51,727 nucleotides of DNA from Acidiferrimicrobium sp. IK (GTDB taxonomy: Bacteria; Actinomycetota; Acidimicrobiia; Acidimicrobiales; Palsa-688), in NCBI RefSeq assembly GCF_025499425.1, contig NZ_JAIMCB010000023.1, forward strand, positions 1 to 51,727, written 5' to 3'. Every line of letters begins with the position of its first letter. Position 1 is the stretch's first letter. The notes under the pieces were generated by a model. It saw only the letters and a program-made list of their open reading frames with translations, was not told the DNA's origin and searched no databases. Position numbers and translations under genes: made by a program. Positions 35,388 to 42,671 of the stretch are shown here, piece by piece.

Positions 35388-35770
35388 CAGGCTGGTGGTG
35401 GCTTGCCAAGCGAATGATGCCAAGCGCATGGGCAAGACGGAGAGGCCCTTCGGGGAGCTCAACGCCAGCTTCCTGCAGGGGATGGCTTCCTGCAGGGGAT
35501 GGCGCTCGACCCGCCCGGCTCGATCGCCGAGCTCAACGCCCGGGCCGAGCGGTGGCTGGCCGCCTACGTGCATCCCCGCCCGCATCGGGCCACCGGCGAG
35601 GCGCCGGCGCAGCGCCTCAAGGCTGAGCTTCCGCTGTTGGGCCGGCTGACGAACGTACGCTATGACACCGCCCGCAGCGAACCCAGGGTGGGGTCCCCTC
35701 CGTTGCCGCTCATCGAGGTCGACACCGTGTCCTACTCGGTGCCGATTGGCCACTGGCGGGTAACCACTGG
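35388..35770 (+). pseudogene. IS21-family transposase (IstA) C-terminal fragment
   Basis: Frames concatenate to ACQANDAKRMGKTERPFGEL, LNARAERWLAAYVHPRPHRA, TGEAPAQRLKAELP and VDTVSYSVP. This is the C-terminal part of IS21 IstA. A perfect 17-bp tandem duplication (35469-35485, 35486-35502) shifts the frame in the middle. The N-terminus with the DDE core and the IstB partner are absent. It lies where the VapC pseudogene ends, so its insertion or a later deletion probably cut that toxin. Confidence 0.75.
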
Positions 35771-35792
35771 TAGCACCACAGTACGACTCAGG

Positions 35793-35798
35793 TAGCAT
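35793..35798 (+). promoter_or_regulatory. -10 box for a leaderless antitoxin transcript
   Basis: TAGCAT at 35793-35798 ends 6 nt before the ATG at 35805. There is no ribosome site. Confidence 0.55.
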
Positions 35799-35804
35799 AG
35801 GCGC

Positions 35805-36023
35805 ATGAAGCTCAGCGTCAGCCTTCCCGACGAAGACGTAGCCGTGCTCGACGAGCATGCCCACAAGACGGGTCTCCAATCTCGCTCGGCTGCGATCCAT
35901 CAGGCCATCCGACTACTGCGCCAGTCCGGGCTCGAAGAGGACTACGCGGCGGCCTGGGAGGACTGGGAGTGCTCAGGCGACCGGGCTTTGTGGGAGACAG
36001 CGGCAGGCGACGGCCTCTCCTGA
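35805..36023 (+). CDS. Ribbon-helix-helix antitoxin (MazE/CopG-like)
   Basis: A 72-aa protein: MKLSVSLPDEDVAVLDEHAH and LQSRSAAIHQAIRLLRQSGL form a ribbon-helix-helix, and the acidic tail EEDYAAAWEDWECSGDRALW is typical of MazE partners. The stop TGA overlaps the ATG of the MazF-like gene at 36023, so the two are coupled. Confidence 0.9.
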   Translation: MKLSVSLPDEDVAVLDEHAHKTGLQSRSAAIHQAIRLLRQSGLEEDYAAAWEDWECSGDRALWETAAGDGLS

Positions 36024-36370
36024 TGCACCGCGGAGAGGTTCGCTTGGTCGATCTCGATCCCGTAAGGGACAGCGAGTCCAACAAACGGCGGCCCACCATC
36101 GTGGTTAGCAACGATCGCGCCAACGCCACCGCCGAGCGCTTGAAGCGCGGAGTCATCACCGTGGTTCCACTTACCAGCAGTACGACGAGGGTTTTCCCGT
36201 TTCAGGTCCTCGTGCCGGCGGGCCAAGCCGGCCTTCGCGTCGATTCCAAGGCTCAGGCTGAGCAAGTCCGTTCGGTAGCCGTCGAGCGACTCGGACCCGC
36301 TCTCGGCCGGCTGCCAGCCCCCCTCATGGCCGAGATCGACGAGGCCCTAAGGCTCCATCTCGACCTGTAG
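36023..36370 (+). CDS. MazF/PemK-family toxin
   Basis: A 115-aa protein beginning MHRGEVRLVDLDPVRDSESN and RRPTIVVSNDRANATAERL; ITVVPLTSSTTRVFPFQVLV and KAQAEQVRSVAVERLG complete the MazF core, and MAEIDEALRLHLDL is the usual final helix. The start overlaps the antitoxin stop by 1 nt, and the gene looks intact. It is likely an mRNA interferase. Confidence 0.92.
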   Translation: MHRGEVRLVDLDPVRDSESNKRRPTIVVSNDRANATAERLKRGVITVVPLTSSTTRVFPFQVLVPAGQAGLRVDSKAQAEQVRSVAVERLGPALGRLPAPLMAEIDEALRLHLDL

Positions 36371-36862
36371 CTGTCCCACAGGGGATCGTCGTCCGGGCCT
36401 GGGGTCCTACGCCCTATCAGCCGTCGCCGCAGCATGGTCGTCGCCCTGCGCGTGACGTCCGATGCGAGCGCAGCAGATCGCGTCGGCGGCGGCGATCCCC
36501 GCATGCACGCACAGGGTCACGGAGGCGTCGGCTGTCTCATCCGACGTCTGAGGCGAGCTCGGCTACCTGCGTGTCCCACTCGTCGTCGGCTGCCTCGTCG
36601 GGGCGGACCAACAGCAGATCGACGTCGCTGCTCGTGGTGGCCGTACCGTTCCGAAATCTGTCTCATCTGTCATTTCCGACGAGGACGGTTTTCGGGGCCA
36701 CCTGTTGGCGGGTGGCGGTGACGGTCTTGTGCAGCTCGGGGCTGGTGCCGTCTTCGCAGTTCGTCGACGACCACCTGCCCGAACGCAAGCACTTTGGCGT
36801 CAGTCGCCCCCTCCCCCACGAGGTCCACGAGCCGTGACGCTCGGACGTCACGCCGACGCGCA
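36371..36862 (-). pseudogene. Probable nucleotidyltransferase-domain gene remnant (MNT type)
   Basis: Minus strand, about 36660-36538: NGTATTSSDVDLLLVRPDEA and DDEWDTQVAELASDVG resemble the core of MNT nucleotidyltransferases, whose GS...DxD motif is only partly left (DVD is present, the preceding GS is not). A further minus-strand frame at about 36840-36700 (LVDLVGEGATDAKVLAFG) may be the upstream part, interrupted by frameshifts. Such domains pair with HEPN proteins in TA loci. No intact gene remains. Confidence 0.45.
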
Positions 36863-36866
36863 TCTG

Positions 36867-36872
36867 TATGCT
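36867..36872 (+). promoter_or_regulatory. -10 box for a leaderless antitoxin transcript
   Basis: TATGCT at 36867-36872 ends 7 nt before the ATG at 36880. An imperfect inverted repeat TGTATGC...GCATGCA surrounds it and contains the start codon. Confidence 0.55.
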
Positions 36873-36879
36873 TATCTGC

Positions 36880-37074
36880 ATGCAAAGCACGAGCGTCCGC
36901 ATCGATGCCAAAACGCACGAGGACCTCAAGCGGCTGGCCGTCGAGTTGCACACCACGGTCGGCAACACGGTCGCCTTGGCCGTGCGGGCCCTGAGGCAGG
37001 ATCGAGCCGGCGCAGACCTAGCCACCGCGCTGACCGACGAGGAAGTCAGTTGGCTCGATGCCCAACTCGGGTGA
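36880..37074 (+). CDS. Ribbon-helix-helix antitoxin, small
   Basis: A 64-aa protein: MQSTSVRIDAKTHEDLKRLA, then VGNTVALAVRALRQDRA, then an acidic end (ALTDEEVSWLDAQLG). The strand-helix-helix pattern is clear. It overlaps the downstream toxin gene by 17 nt. The ATG at 36880 was chosen because a -10 ends 7 nt before it. Confidence 0.87.
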   Translation: MQSTSVRIDAKTHEDLKRLAVELHTTVGNTVALAVRALRQDRAGADLATALTDEEVSWLDAQLG

Positions 37075-37399
37075 CGTCGTCGATCTCGACCTCGGCATGC
37101 CGGAGGGACGCGAGGCAGGCTTTCGCCACCCTGCCATCGTCGTGACGGCCCAGCGCATCCTTGACGCTCTTCCCGCCGTCGTGCAGGTGGTGCCCTTGAC
37201 CACGACGATCCGTCAGTTCCACTCGGAGGTGGTCATAGGCCCCGATGCGGACAACGGCCTCACAAGCGCCTCGGCTGCCCAATGCCAGCACATCCGGGCG
37301 GTCTCCGTACATCGCATCGTTTCCGTCCGAGGCAACGTCGGCGCCACCGTGCTCCTCCAGGTCCGCGAAACGGTAGGCGTGATCCTCGATCTGCCCTGA
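37058..37399 (+). CDS. MazF/PemK-family toxin
   Basis: A 113-aa protein, MPNSGDVVDLDLGMPEGREA, then HPAIVVTAQRIL, VQVVPLTTTIRQFHSEVVIG and SAAQCQHIRAVSVHRIVSVR, ending with a strand VLLQVRETVGVILDL. The order matches MazF. Gene overlap with the antitoxin supports a TA pair. Confidence 0.9.
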   Translation: MPNSGDVVDLDLGMPEGREAGFRHPAIVVTAQRILDALPAVVQVVPLTTTIRQFHSEVVIGPDADNGLTSASAAQCQHIRAVSVHRIVSVRGNVGATVLLQVRETVGVILDLP

Positions 37400-37717
37400 T
37401 CGCCGACGGAGGGCAGGCGTACCGTAAGGACGTTGTCGCTCCTCGCCGGCGACGGGACCGCCACCCGTGCACCCATGCGCCCCCCGGTGCAATGCGCATC
37501 GACCCCAACCAACGGACGACGGGCTGCGGTCCGAGCGGTTGTAGTCGCGGTTAGAGGCGCTTCGCTCGGACCTCCCCCTCGACGAGGTCCGCTAAAGGCG
37601 CTCACCGCTGCCTACCTTCCTGGCTCGCACGCGCGGTGCTGGGCGGGAACCACCTACGGCGTGAACGGCTGGGAATCCAACGAGATCAATATCCGCCGTT
37701 ACCGGGAGGAACGACCA
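37400..37717. other. Intergenic with a perfect hairpin
   Basis: No gene is seen. A perfect 8-bp inverted repeat, CGGACCTC (37567-37574) and GAGGTCCG (37584-37591), may end the MazF transcript or be a binding site; no T-run follows. A ribosome site GGGAGGA precedes the next gene at 37718. Confidence 0.45.
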
Positions 37718-38036
37718 TGACCGACATCAACAAGCTCATCGAAGCCGGGCGTCGGAGAACAACCGAGATGCCCCTATCCCCGAGGGCGCCAAGATCACCC
37801 GGCCGAACCGGGGTCGCTCCACTGTGTATTCGATCCGGCTGAACGCCGACGAGGTCGCCGCGCTCCAATCCATCGCCGACGCCGCCGGTGTTCCGGGATC
37901 GACCCTCGCCCGGTCGCGGCTCGTCGAACGCATCCAAGAAGAACAGGCCGGTCTCAGCGACGCCGAAGCCGACCTGCGCGCCGCCCAGCGCCACCTCACC
38001 CACCTACAGCGCCACCTCCGCCAACACGCCTCGTAG
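37718..38036 (+). pseudogene. CopG/RHH-like regulator, frameshifted, orphan
   Basis: It starts MTDINKLIEAGR (ATG 37718, good ribosome site), but the rest is found one frame away: NRDAPIPEGAKITRPNRGRS and VYSIRLNADEVAALQSIADA, continuing to a Gln/Arg-rich tail that stops at 38036. The switch lies in about 37748-37762. Joined, it would be about 105 aa with a central ribbon-helix-helix and C-terminal coiled coil. No toxin gene is adjacent. It may be a genuine inactive copy or a sequencing indel. Confidence 0.75.
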
Positions 38037-38216
38037 CAAGTCCAACAGCGTCCGGCAGCCGGCGATCTGCGCTCTCAGCCCATGCTGATGCACCTCCTTG
38101 CTGGCCGAGCGAACGCTCCGGATCCCTCCGTCGGCGAAGGTCGCCTCTCAACCGGGGAGCTGGGATAGGTGGTCGCATCGGCGCCGCGCGTATGGGACGG
38201 TCTCGCCCCTTCACGG

Positions 38217-38552
38217 TCATGCTTCGAGATCAGCGAGGAGTTTCGCTCGGTGCTCCTCCAGCGCCGTGACCTCGGACCGGAGCTTCTTCAAATCGCGGTC
38301 AACCCGTGCCAGCTCGGCCCGGGCGCGCCGCTGCCGATGGTCGCGGTCGTCGTGGGCGCTCTTCATGAGCTCCTCGACCTCGCGGCGCAGGAGCCTCAAC
38401 CAGGGGTTGCCGTGGATGACGCCCACGCGGTACTGGAGCTGACCGGCGTCGATGGCCGCCTCGATCTCTTCCTGGGTCAGACCGAACTCCTTGCGTGCGG
38501 TCTTGTCACTGAGTGTTGCGCCTTTCCGGCTCCACTCCTCTTGCACAGACAC
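38217..38552 (-). CDS. Conserved hypothetical coiled-coil protein, operon end
   Basis: A 111-aa protein: SDKTARKEFGLTQEEIEAAI suggests a helix-turn-helix-like N-terminal module, followed by GNPWLRLLRREVEELM and a long Arg/Glu/Leu coiled coil (about 60-111). I recognise it as a small conserved family of unknown function but cannot name it. It starts 43 nt after the P-loop gene and is probably cotranscribed with it. Confidence 0.65.
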   Translation of the reverse strand: MSVQEEWSRKGATLSDKTARKEFGLTQEEIEAAIDAGQLQYRVGVIHGNPWLRLLRREVEELMKSAHDDRDHRQRRARAELARVDRDLKKLRSEVTALEEHRAKLLADLEA

Positions 38553-38595
38553 TCCTCTCGTTCAGGGGAAGGCCAGACGCCGTCTTACGACCTCG

Positions 38596-39465
38596 CTAGG
38601 CCGATCTGGACTGGACGACCCGGCGGACCTTGGCGATGGCCTTCTTCGCGCCCGGGTCGGCGGGATCTGCGAGGTTGGCCGCGACTGCGGTGATGGGTAT
38701 CCGGTTGCCTCGGTGTCCGAGGATGTCCGAGAAGAGTTCCTCGTCCTGGCGGAGCTTGACCAAGTTGGCGACGAGTTCGTCGGCTCTCCGGCGCTCGTCC
38801 TCGTCGCGCACATTCACGATGGCAAGGTGAGCCCTTTCGATACCGACGTAGCGCTCGCTGACCGCCCACCGCTTCGTCGGGGCAGGCGCCGGAGACTGCC
38901 GAGCATGGCCAAGCTTCTCCAGGAACTCCGTCCGTGCGGCTTCAACCAGTTCGGGCTGAAATCGCAACATCGCGGCCAGCGGTTCCCCGACCAGTCGTCC
39001 CATCAGCTCAGCGACACCGTCTGGCGTTTCGAGTAGCCGCTCGAGGTGAGCAGCTTGCTCGCGCCGGCTGGGCCTCGGTGTGGACCGGCGGACGAAGAGC
39101 CGTTCCCGCCCATGGGGCGTTGGCGCGACGAACACCGACAGGTCGACATAGGAGAGAGGGCGGTCACCTTCAAGCACGACGGCCCTGGAGTACTCGGCCA
39201 TCAGGTCTGTCACGAAGAAGTCGTCAGTGGTAGTGGCGGATTCCGGGAACGTGAATAGCGCGGCACCGCCGGCGCCCGCCTCGCGGTAGCGGCGCAACTC
39301 TGGCTCCGTTCGCGGCGACGTCTCTTTCGGCTCGGCCAGCTCGTTGTCCCGGCGGCAGCGCGCTACAAGAATCGGCGGGTCTACCCGCTGCAAGACGCTC
39401 TCGATCAACGTGGTCTTGCCGGCTCCCTCGGGACCGGCGACATGGATGATGGCGCGCTGTCTCAA
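38596..39465 (-). CDS. P-loop NTPase of unknown function (MobB-like)
   Basis: A 289-aa protein with Walker A GPEGAGKTTLIE at residues 11-22 and ARCRRDNELAEPKETSPRTE, a stretch that resembles MobB/UreG-like GTPases. A second part (about 160-289) has no recognisable motif. The nucleotide is not clear. Its ATG at 39465 overlaps the upstream gene's stop by 4 nt, so both are translated together. It may energise an unknown complex formed with the gene before it. Confidence 0.68.
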   Translation of the reverse strand: MRQRAIIHVAGPEGAGKTTLIESVLQRVDPPILVARCRRDNELAEPKETSPRTEPELRRYREAGAGGAALFTFPESATTTDDFFVTDLMAEYSRAVVLEGDRPLSYVDLSVFVAPTPHGRERLFVRRSTPRPSRREQAAHLERLLETPDGVAELMGRLVGEPLAAMLRFQPELVEAARTEFLEKLGHARQSPAPAPTKRWAVSERYVGIERAHLAIVNVRDEDERRRADELVANLVKLRQDEELFSDILGHRGNRIPITAVAANLADPADPGAKKAIAKVRRVVQSRSA

Positions 39466-40682
39466 CGGTAGAGTTCCCGAGCCAGGACCCTGCTGAGGAA
39501 ACCGCCTGGGCCTTCGCTTGCGGCCAGTTGCCTAATGCGTTGCCGGACTTCCCCGGATCGGCCGGCGTGTTCGGCTGCCCTCATCGTGTGCTGGTAGGCG
39601 GCCCACACATCGGCGGCGGTGATGTCGAAGCCGTAGCCTTGGGCCAGCCGCTCGAGGGCCAACAGGCCGACAGCAGCGGCGAACGCTGGTTGGTCTTCGG
39701 CCAGGTCCCGGGCCGCCCGGGTGAGCGTTCTCGGATCGCACGGCCCGCTCTGGGCCAGAGCCAGCGCCTCATCGTAGAGCCCGATGTCCTTCGCCGCCGC
39801 GAACCACTTAGCCTCTTCGCCGGGCGTGGTGGCCACCAGATCAGCCAACACGTCTGCAGGCTTCTTGTGGGGGTACTTCTTGGCCACCGCTCGATATGTG
39901 GCCAGGTAGGTGCCGGCCCGGTTGGCCCGCAGACCGTAGCGGGTGTAGGCCTCGTCGACCAGCCCGGAGGAAAGCAGGATCTCCTCGCAGACGGCATCGA
40001 CCGCCCCGTCGGGTGTCCACGGGTCCCGGCAGGACTCCGCATACTGGATGGCCTCGGCCTTGCGGCCCAGCGCGGTCAGTGCCATCACCGCCCACCGCCG
40101 GTAATGCCACATCCTCTCCGATTCCAGGATGGCGAGGATCTCCTCGTAGCGCTCGGCTCGGTACAGCGCGCTCAGGCACGCGGCTGTCCCGTGGAAATGC
40201 CCTCGAAGGTTCGGGTCGGAGCCACGAGCCATCCGGGTGATCCCAACCAGGTTGTCGGCCCAAGCCGAGGCCACCTCCTTGGAGCCACACAGCTCCCCCC
40301 AATAGTCGGTCAACTTCTCGATGTAGGGAACGCGGTCGGCTTCATGAGCCGCCCACAGCCTTTCCAGCCAGCGGTCGCGGGTCTTGGCGTCCGCCGGCGC
40401 GGCGGCGATCAGCGGCACCAAGGCAGATATCGCGTTGTTCACCGCGGTGCCGATGGCCCCCGACGAGCTATCTACATGCTCGAGCGCCGGAGATAGCCGC
40501 TCCAAGAGCACCACCGCGCCTTCGCCAGCCAGCACCGGGTCGCGGCGGGCAACCTTCTTGATCTCGCTCACCGCCTCCTTGATCCGTCCGATCGCCGGCT
40601 GGGATCTCCACCCGAAACCATGCCGGCGAAAACGCGGCTTGAACTCCCAGCGGTAGACCCCGCTATCGGTCTTCTCGGCCAT
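39462..40682 (-). CDS. Conserved hypothetical helical-repeat protein
   Basis: A 406-aa protein with mostly helical, repeat-like composition: RDPVLAGEGAVVLLERLSPA, LRGHFHGTAACLSALYRAER, YEEILAILESERMWHYRRW, ALGRKAEAIQYAESCRD and EILLSSGLVDEAYTRYGLRA resemble TPR-like units. I remember similar conserved proteins in diverse bacteria but no assigned function. Overlaps at both ends (4 nt with the P-loop gene, about 20 nt with the upstream gene) mark it as the core of an operon. Confidence 0.65.
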   Translation of the reverse strand: MAEKTDSGVYRWEFKPRFRRHGFGWRSQPAIGRIKEAVSEIKKVARRDPVLAGEGAVVLLERLSPALEHVDSSSGAIGTAVNNAISALVPLIAAAPADAKTRDRWLERLWAAHEADRVPYIEKLTDYWGELCGSKEVASAWADNLVGITRMARGSDPNLRGHFHGTAACLSALYRAERYEEILAILESERMWHYRRWAVMALTALGRKAEAIQYAESCRDPWTPDGAVDAVCEEILLSSGLVDEAYTRYGLRANRAGTYLATYRAVAKKYPHKKPADVLADLVATTPGEEAKWFAAAKDIGLYDEALALAQSGPCDPRTLTRAARDLAEDQPAFAAAVGLLALERLAQGYGFDITAADVWAAYQHTMRAAEHAGRSGEVRQRIRQLAASEGPGGFLSRVLARELYR

Positions 40683-41010
40683 GATGCCACCTGGAAGCCC
40701 CCGCCCCCCACCAGTCCGGCTTGTCTCCTTCGTCGGGCACGAACGCCAGCGTCCGCGCCGCCCGCACCCACCCGCCGCCCGAGGATCCGCAGAACTTCCA
40801 CAACTCGCCAGCCGAACGCTTGTAACGATGGGTCAGCTCGTCCAGCTCGAAAACGTTGCTCTGGTCAGCGTCCAGCCTGACGAGACCTTCCCTCACCCGC
40901 TCCAGGAGCAACCCCAACTGCTCCTCGTGATATGCCCCGATCAACGCTCTCGCCTCCCGACGACGGGCACGCTCACCGATCCCGTCAACGGTCGTCTCTC
41001 CCTCATCCAC
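40663..41010 (-). CDS. Conserved hypothetical, first gene of the P-loop operon
   Basis: About 115 aa: RRREARALIGAYHEEQLGLL, then DADQSNVFELDELTHRYKRS and ELWKFCGSSGGGWVRAARTL, ending with WWGAGASRWHHGRED. No domain is recognised. The GTG at 41010 was chosen because the conserved region starts after it; the open frame extends to 41067. It overlaps the next gene by about 20 nt. Confidence 0.6.
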   Translation of the reverse strand: MDEGETTVDGIGERARRREARALIGAYHEEQLGLLLERVREGLVRLDADQSNVFELDELTHRYKRSAGELWKFCGSSGGGWVRAARTLAFVPDEGDKPDWWGAGASRWHHGREDR

Positions 41011-41323
41011 CCAACCGAGGCTACAAGCCGTCCGCCTGCCACGATCATGGCGTGGCACGATCCTCACCGCTCGCGCTGGCCTAGAAGAGCACGTTCACCC
41101 CTGGAGCCGACCGGAATGTCGGCGGGCCACCAGGAACTGCCCGTAGACGGCCAGGAGCCGACGGTCTCAGCGACCACAGTCAGTGGTGGTCGGGGAGGGC
41201 TCCGGAGACGCCGAGCGCCGATCCGATCGCTTGGGTACGGCCAGTACGAAGTCCGATGCACCGCTGTTCTGCGCCGCCCGATTTCAGCCACCTCCCAAGG
41301 GTTGAGCTCCAGCAGGTAGTGGT

Positions 41324-41350
41324 ACAATGCAGTTCGGCAACTCGCATTGT
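41324..41350 (+). promoter_or_regulatory. Operator-like inverted repeat over the -10 of the AbrB-type antitoxin gene
   Basis: ACAATGC (41324-41330) and GCATTGT (41344-41350) are perfect inverted arms, with AGTT and AACT inside extending the stem around a CGGC loop. The left arm overlaps the -10 TACAAT (41323-41328). The start GTG is 11 nt beyond the right arm. Confidence 0.7.
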
Positions 41351-41361
41351 GAGGTATCTTC

Positions 41362-41595
41362 GTGGCGCAGAGTGGTGAAGCCAAGGTCAGTGTCCGCGGC
41401 CAGATGGCTCTGCCGGCGCAGACCCGCCATCGGTGGGGCCTCGACCAAGGCGGCACAATCGGCTGGCTCGACTTGGGCGATTCGGTCCTGCTGGTCCCAG
41501 GCGGAGTGAGCCGGTTGCGCGACGAGATGTTGGCCGGCGCCGACTGGGACGGGGCCCGCACAGGGTTCGGAGACCCGGAACTGGCGAACCAGTAG
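41362..41595 (+). CDS. AbrB/MazE-type antitoxin, copy A
   Basis: A 77-aa protein: GEAKVSVRGQMALPAQTRHR and WGLDQGGTIGWLDLGDSVLL are the swapped-hairpin AbrB fold, followed by VPGGVSRLRDEMLAGADWDG and the acidic end. The GTG start at 41362 follows a palindromic operator. It is closely related to the proteins at 46361 and 49015; the shared end is D-P-(D/E)-L-A. It should neutralise the product of the next gene. Confidence 0.85.
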   Translation: MAQSGEAKVSVRGQMALPAQTRHRWGLDQGGTIGWLDLGDSVLLVPGGVSRLRDEMLAGADWDGARTGFGDPELANQ

Positions 41596-41608
41596 GGACG
41601 TCGAAGCC

Positions 41609-42016
41609 CTGACCGTCGTTGTTGATGACCAGACCCTGTCTCGAATACTCCGGGGTGAGATCTTGCGGCCCCAAGATCGGGTGTTCACTACCGGACACTG
41701 GTACCTGCGCCTGTGCCAGGCGGTGGTCCGCGGGACTGGCGGGGCTCTATCCCGACCGATCCTGACGCTTCCAGCGCCTCAACGCGAGGCGGCCCTGCAG
41801 GCGGTCCTGGAACTGCCCGGGGACATCGAGATGCTCAGCTGGCGAGAAGTGGCACCGATGATGGCCAGCCAGCTCGGTGACGCCGGCCGAGGACTGAATC
41901 TTCTCTCCCGGGAGGCTCTCGCCGTCGCCAGCTTGCTCCACGCCGAAGTGATCATGGCCATCGGCAACGAGAACCACTTGCTTCGAGTGGCGCTGGAGCA
42001 GGTCGGTCTGAACTGA
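41609..42016 (+). CDS. Putative toxin of an AbrB-linked pair, copy A
   Basis: About 135 aa in the frame ending at 42016: VVVDDQTLSRILRGE, FTTGHWYLRLCQAVV, ALQAVLELPGDIEMLSW, LNLLSREALAVASLLHAEVI. It aligns with the genes at 46598 and 49261 and begins 13 nt after the antitoxin stop. The start is uncertain: the aligned position is CTG at 41609, not a usual start; the first conventional one is TTG at 41663, which would drop the conserved VVVDD. The pattern is faintly PIN-like. It may be damaged or non-canonically started. Confidence 0.6.
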   Translation: MTVVVDDQTLSRILRGEILRPQDRVFTTGHWYLRLCQAVVRGTGGALSRPILTLPAPQREAALQAVLELPGDIEMLSWREVAPMMASQLGDAGRGLNLLSREALAVASLLHAEVIMAIGNENHLLRVALEQVGLN

Positions 42017-42029
42017 CCACCCGTAGAGC

Positions 42030-42610
42030 GTTCTGGCCGGGCTTTTCCCGACCACACAGCAGCATGGCAGCCGCCGCGCCCAGCGCCTGGGACGTCTGCT
42101 CGGGATGGCGGCCCTGGACCCGCCCCTGCAGCCGGCGCAGCGGCCGACCTCGACGGTGATCCGGGTGACGATCGGGCGGATGTCGGGAACCTCGGTCTGC
42201 CACTGCTCGGCGTCACGCTCATGCACGATCTGGCCGCCGCAGTCAGGGCAACAGCCCGGCAACGAGGCGGTCAGCTCACGGTCGGGGCGACCCGCCGGCA
42301 CTGCGCGGTGACCGTGACGGCCGTGCGCGTCGCCGGGCTTGCGGCCCGGTGTCTTTGGTTCCAGCTTCGGGTCGCCGTTGGAGAACGGGGCCGCCTGCCG
42401 CTTCGAACGACGGCGAGACTCTTCCAACGCCCTCGAGCTTGTCGATCCGCTCCTGCTGGTAAACGATGAACCCGTCCTTGCGCGACAGCTCAGCCTCGAG
42501 CGAGGCGACACGCTTCCATCGCCGCCGACCTCGCCAACAGGCTCTCGATGTCCACAAACGCCACGGGCAGCACCGATCACTCGGCTCCACCCGCAACATG
42601 ACTAGGCGGG
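42030..42610 (-). pseudogene. Degenerate IS66 transposase, N-terminal part, several frameshifts
   Basis: Pieces in different frames read IESLLARSAAMEA, VASLEAELSRKDGFIVYQQE, SKRQAAPFSNGDPKLEPKTP, GRKPGDAHGRHGHR and CCPDCGGQIVHERDAEQWQT, then RCAGC and GRHPEQTSQALGAAAAM, matching the coiled coil, linker and zinc finger of IS66 TnpC. The rest, with the catalytic core, is missing. The other end of this element is at 45875; the IS30 insertion separates the two. It is diverged from the intact IS66 at 23284. Confidence 0.82.
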
Positions 42611-42671
42611 GTCCGCCGGTGGTTGCAACGGGCCTGTCATGGTGACTGGCTGACGAGCGACGAGGAGCCGG

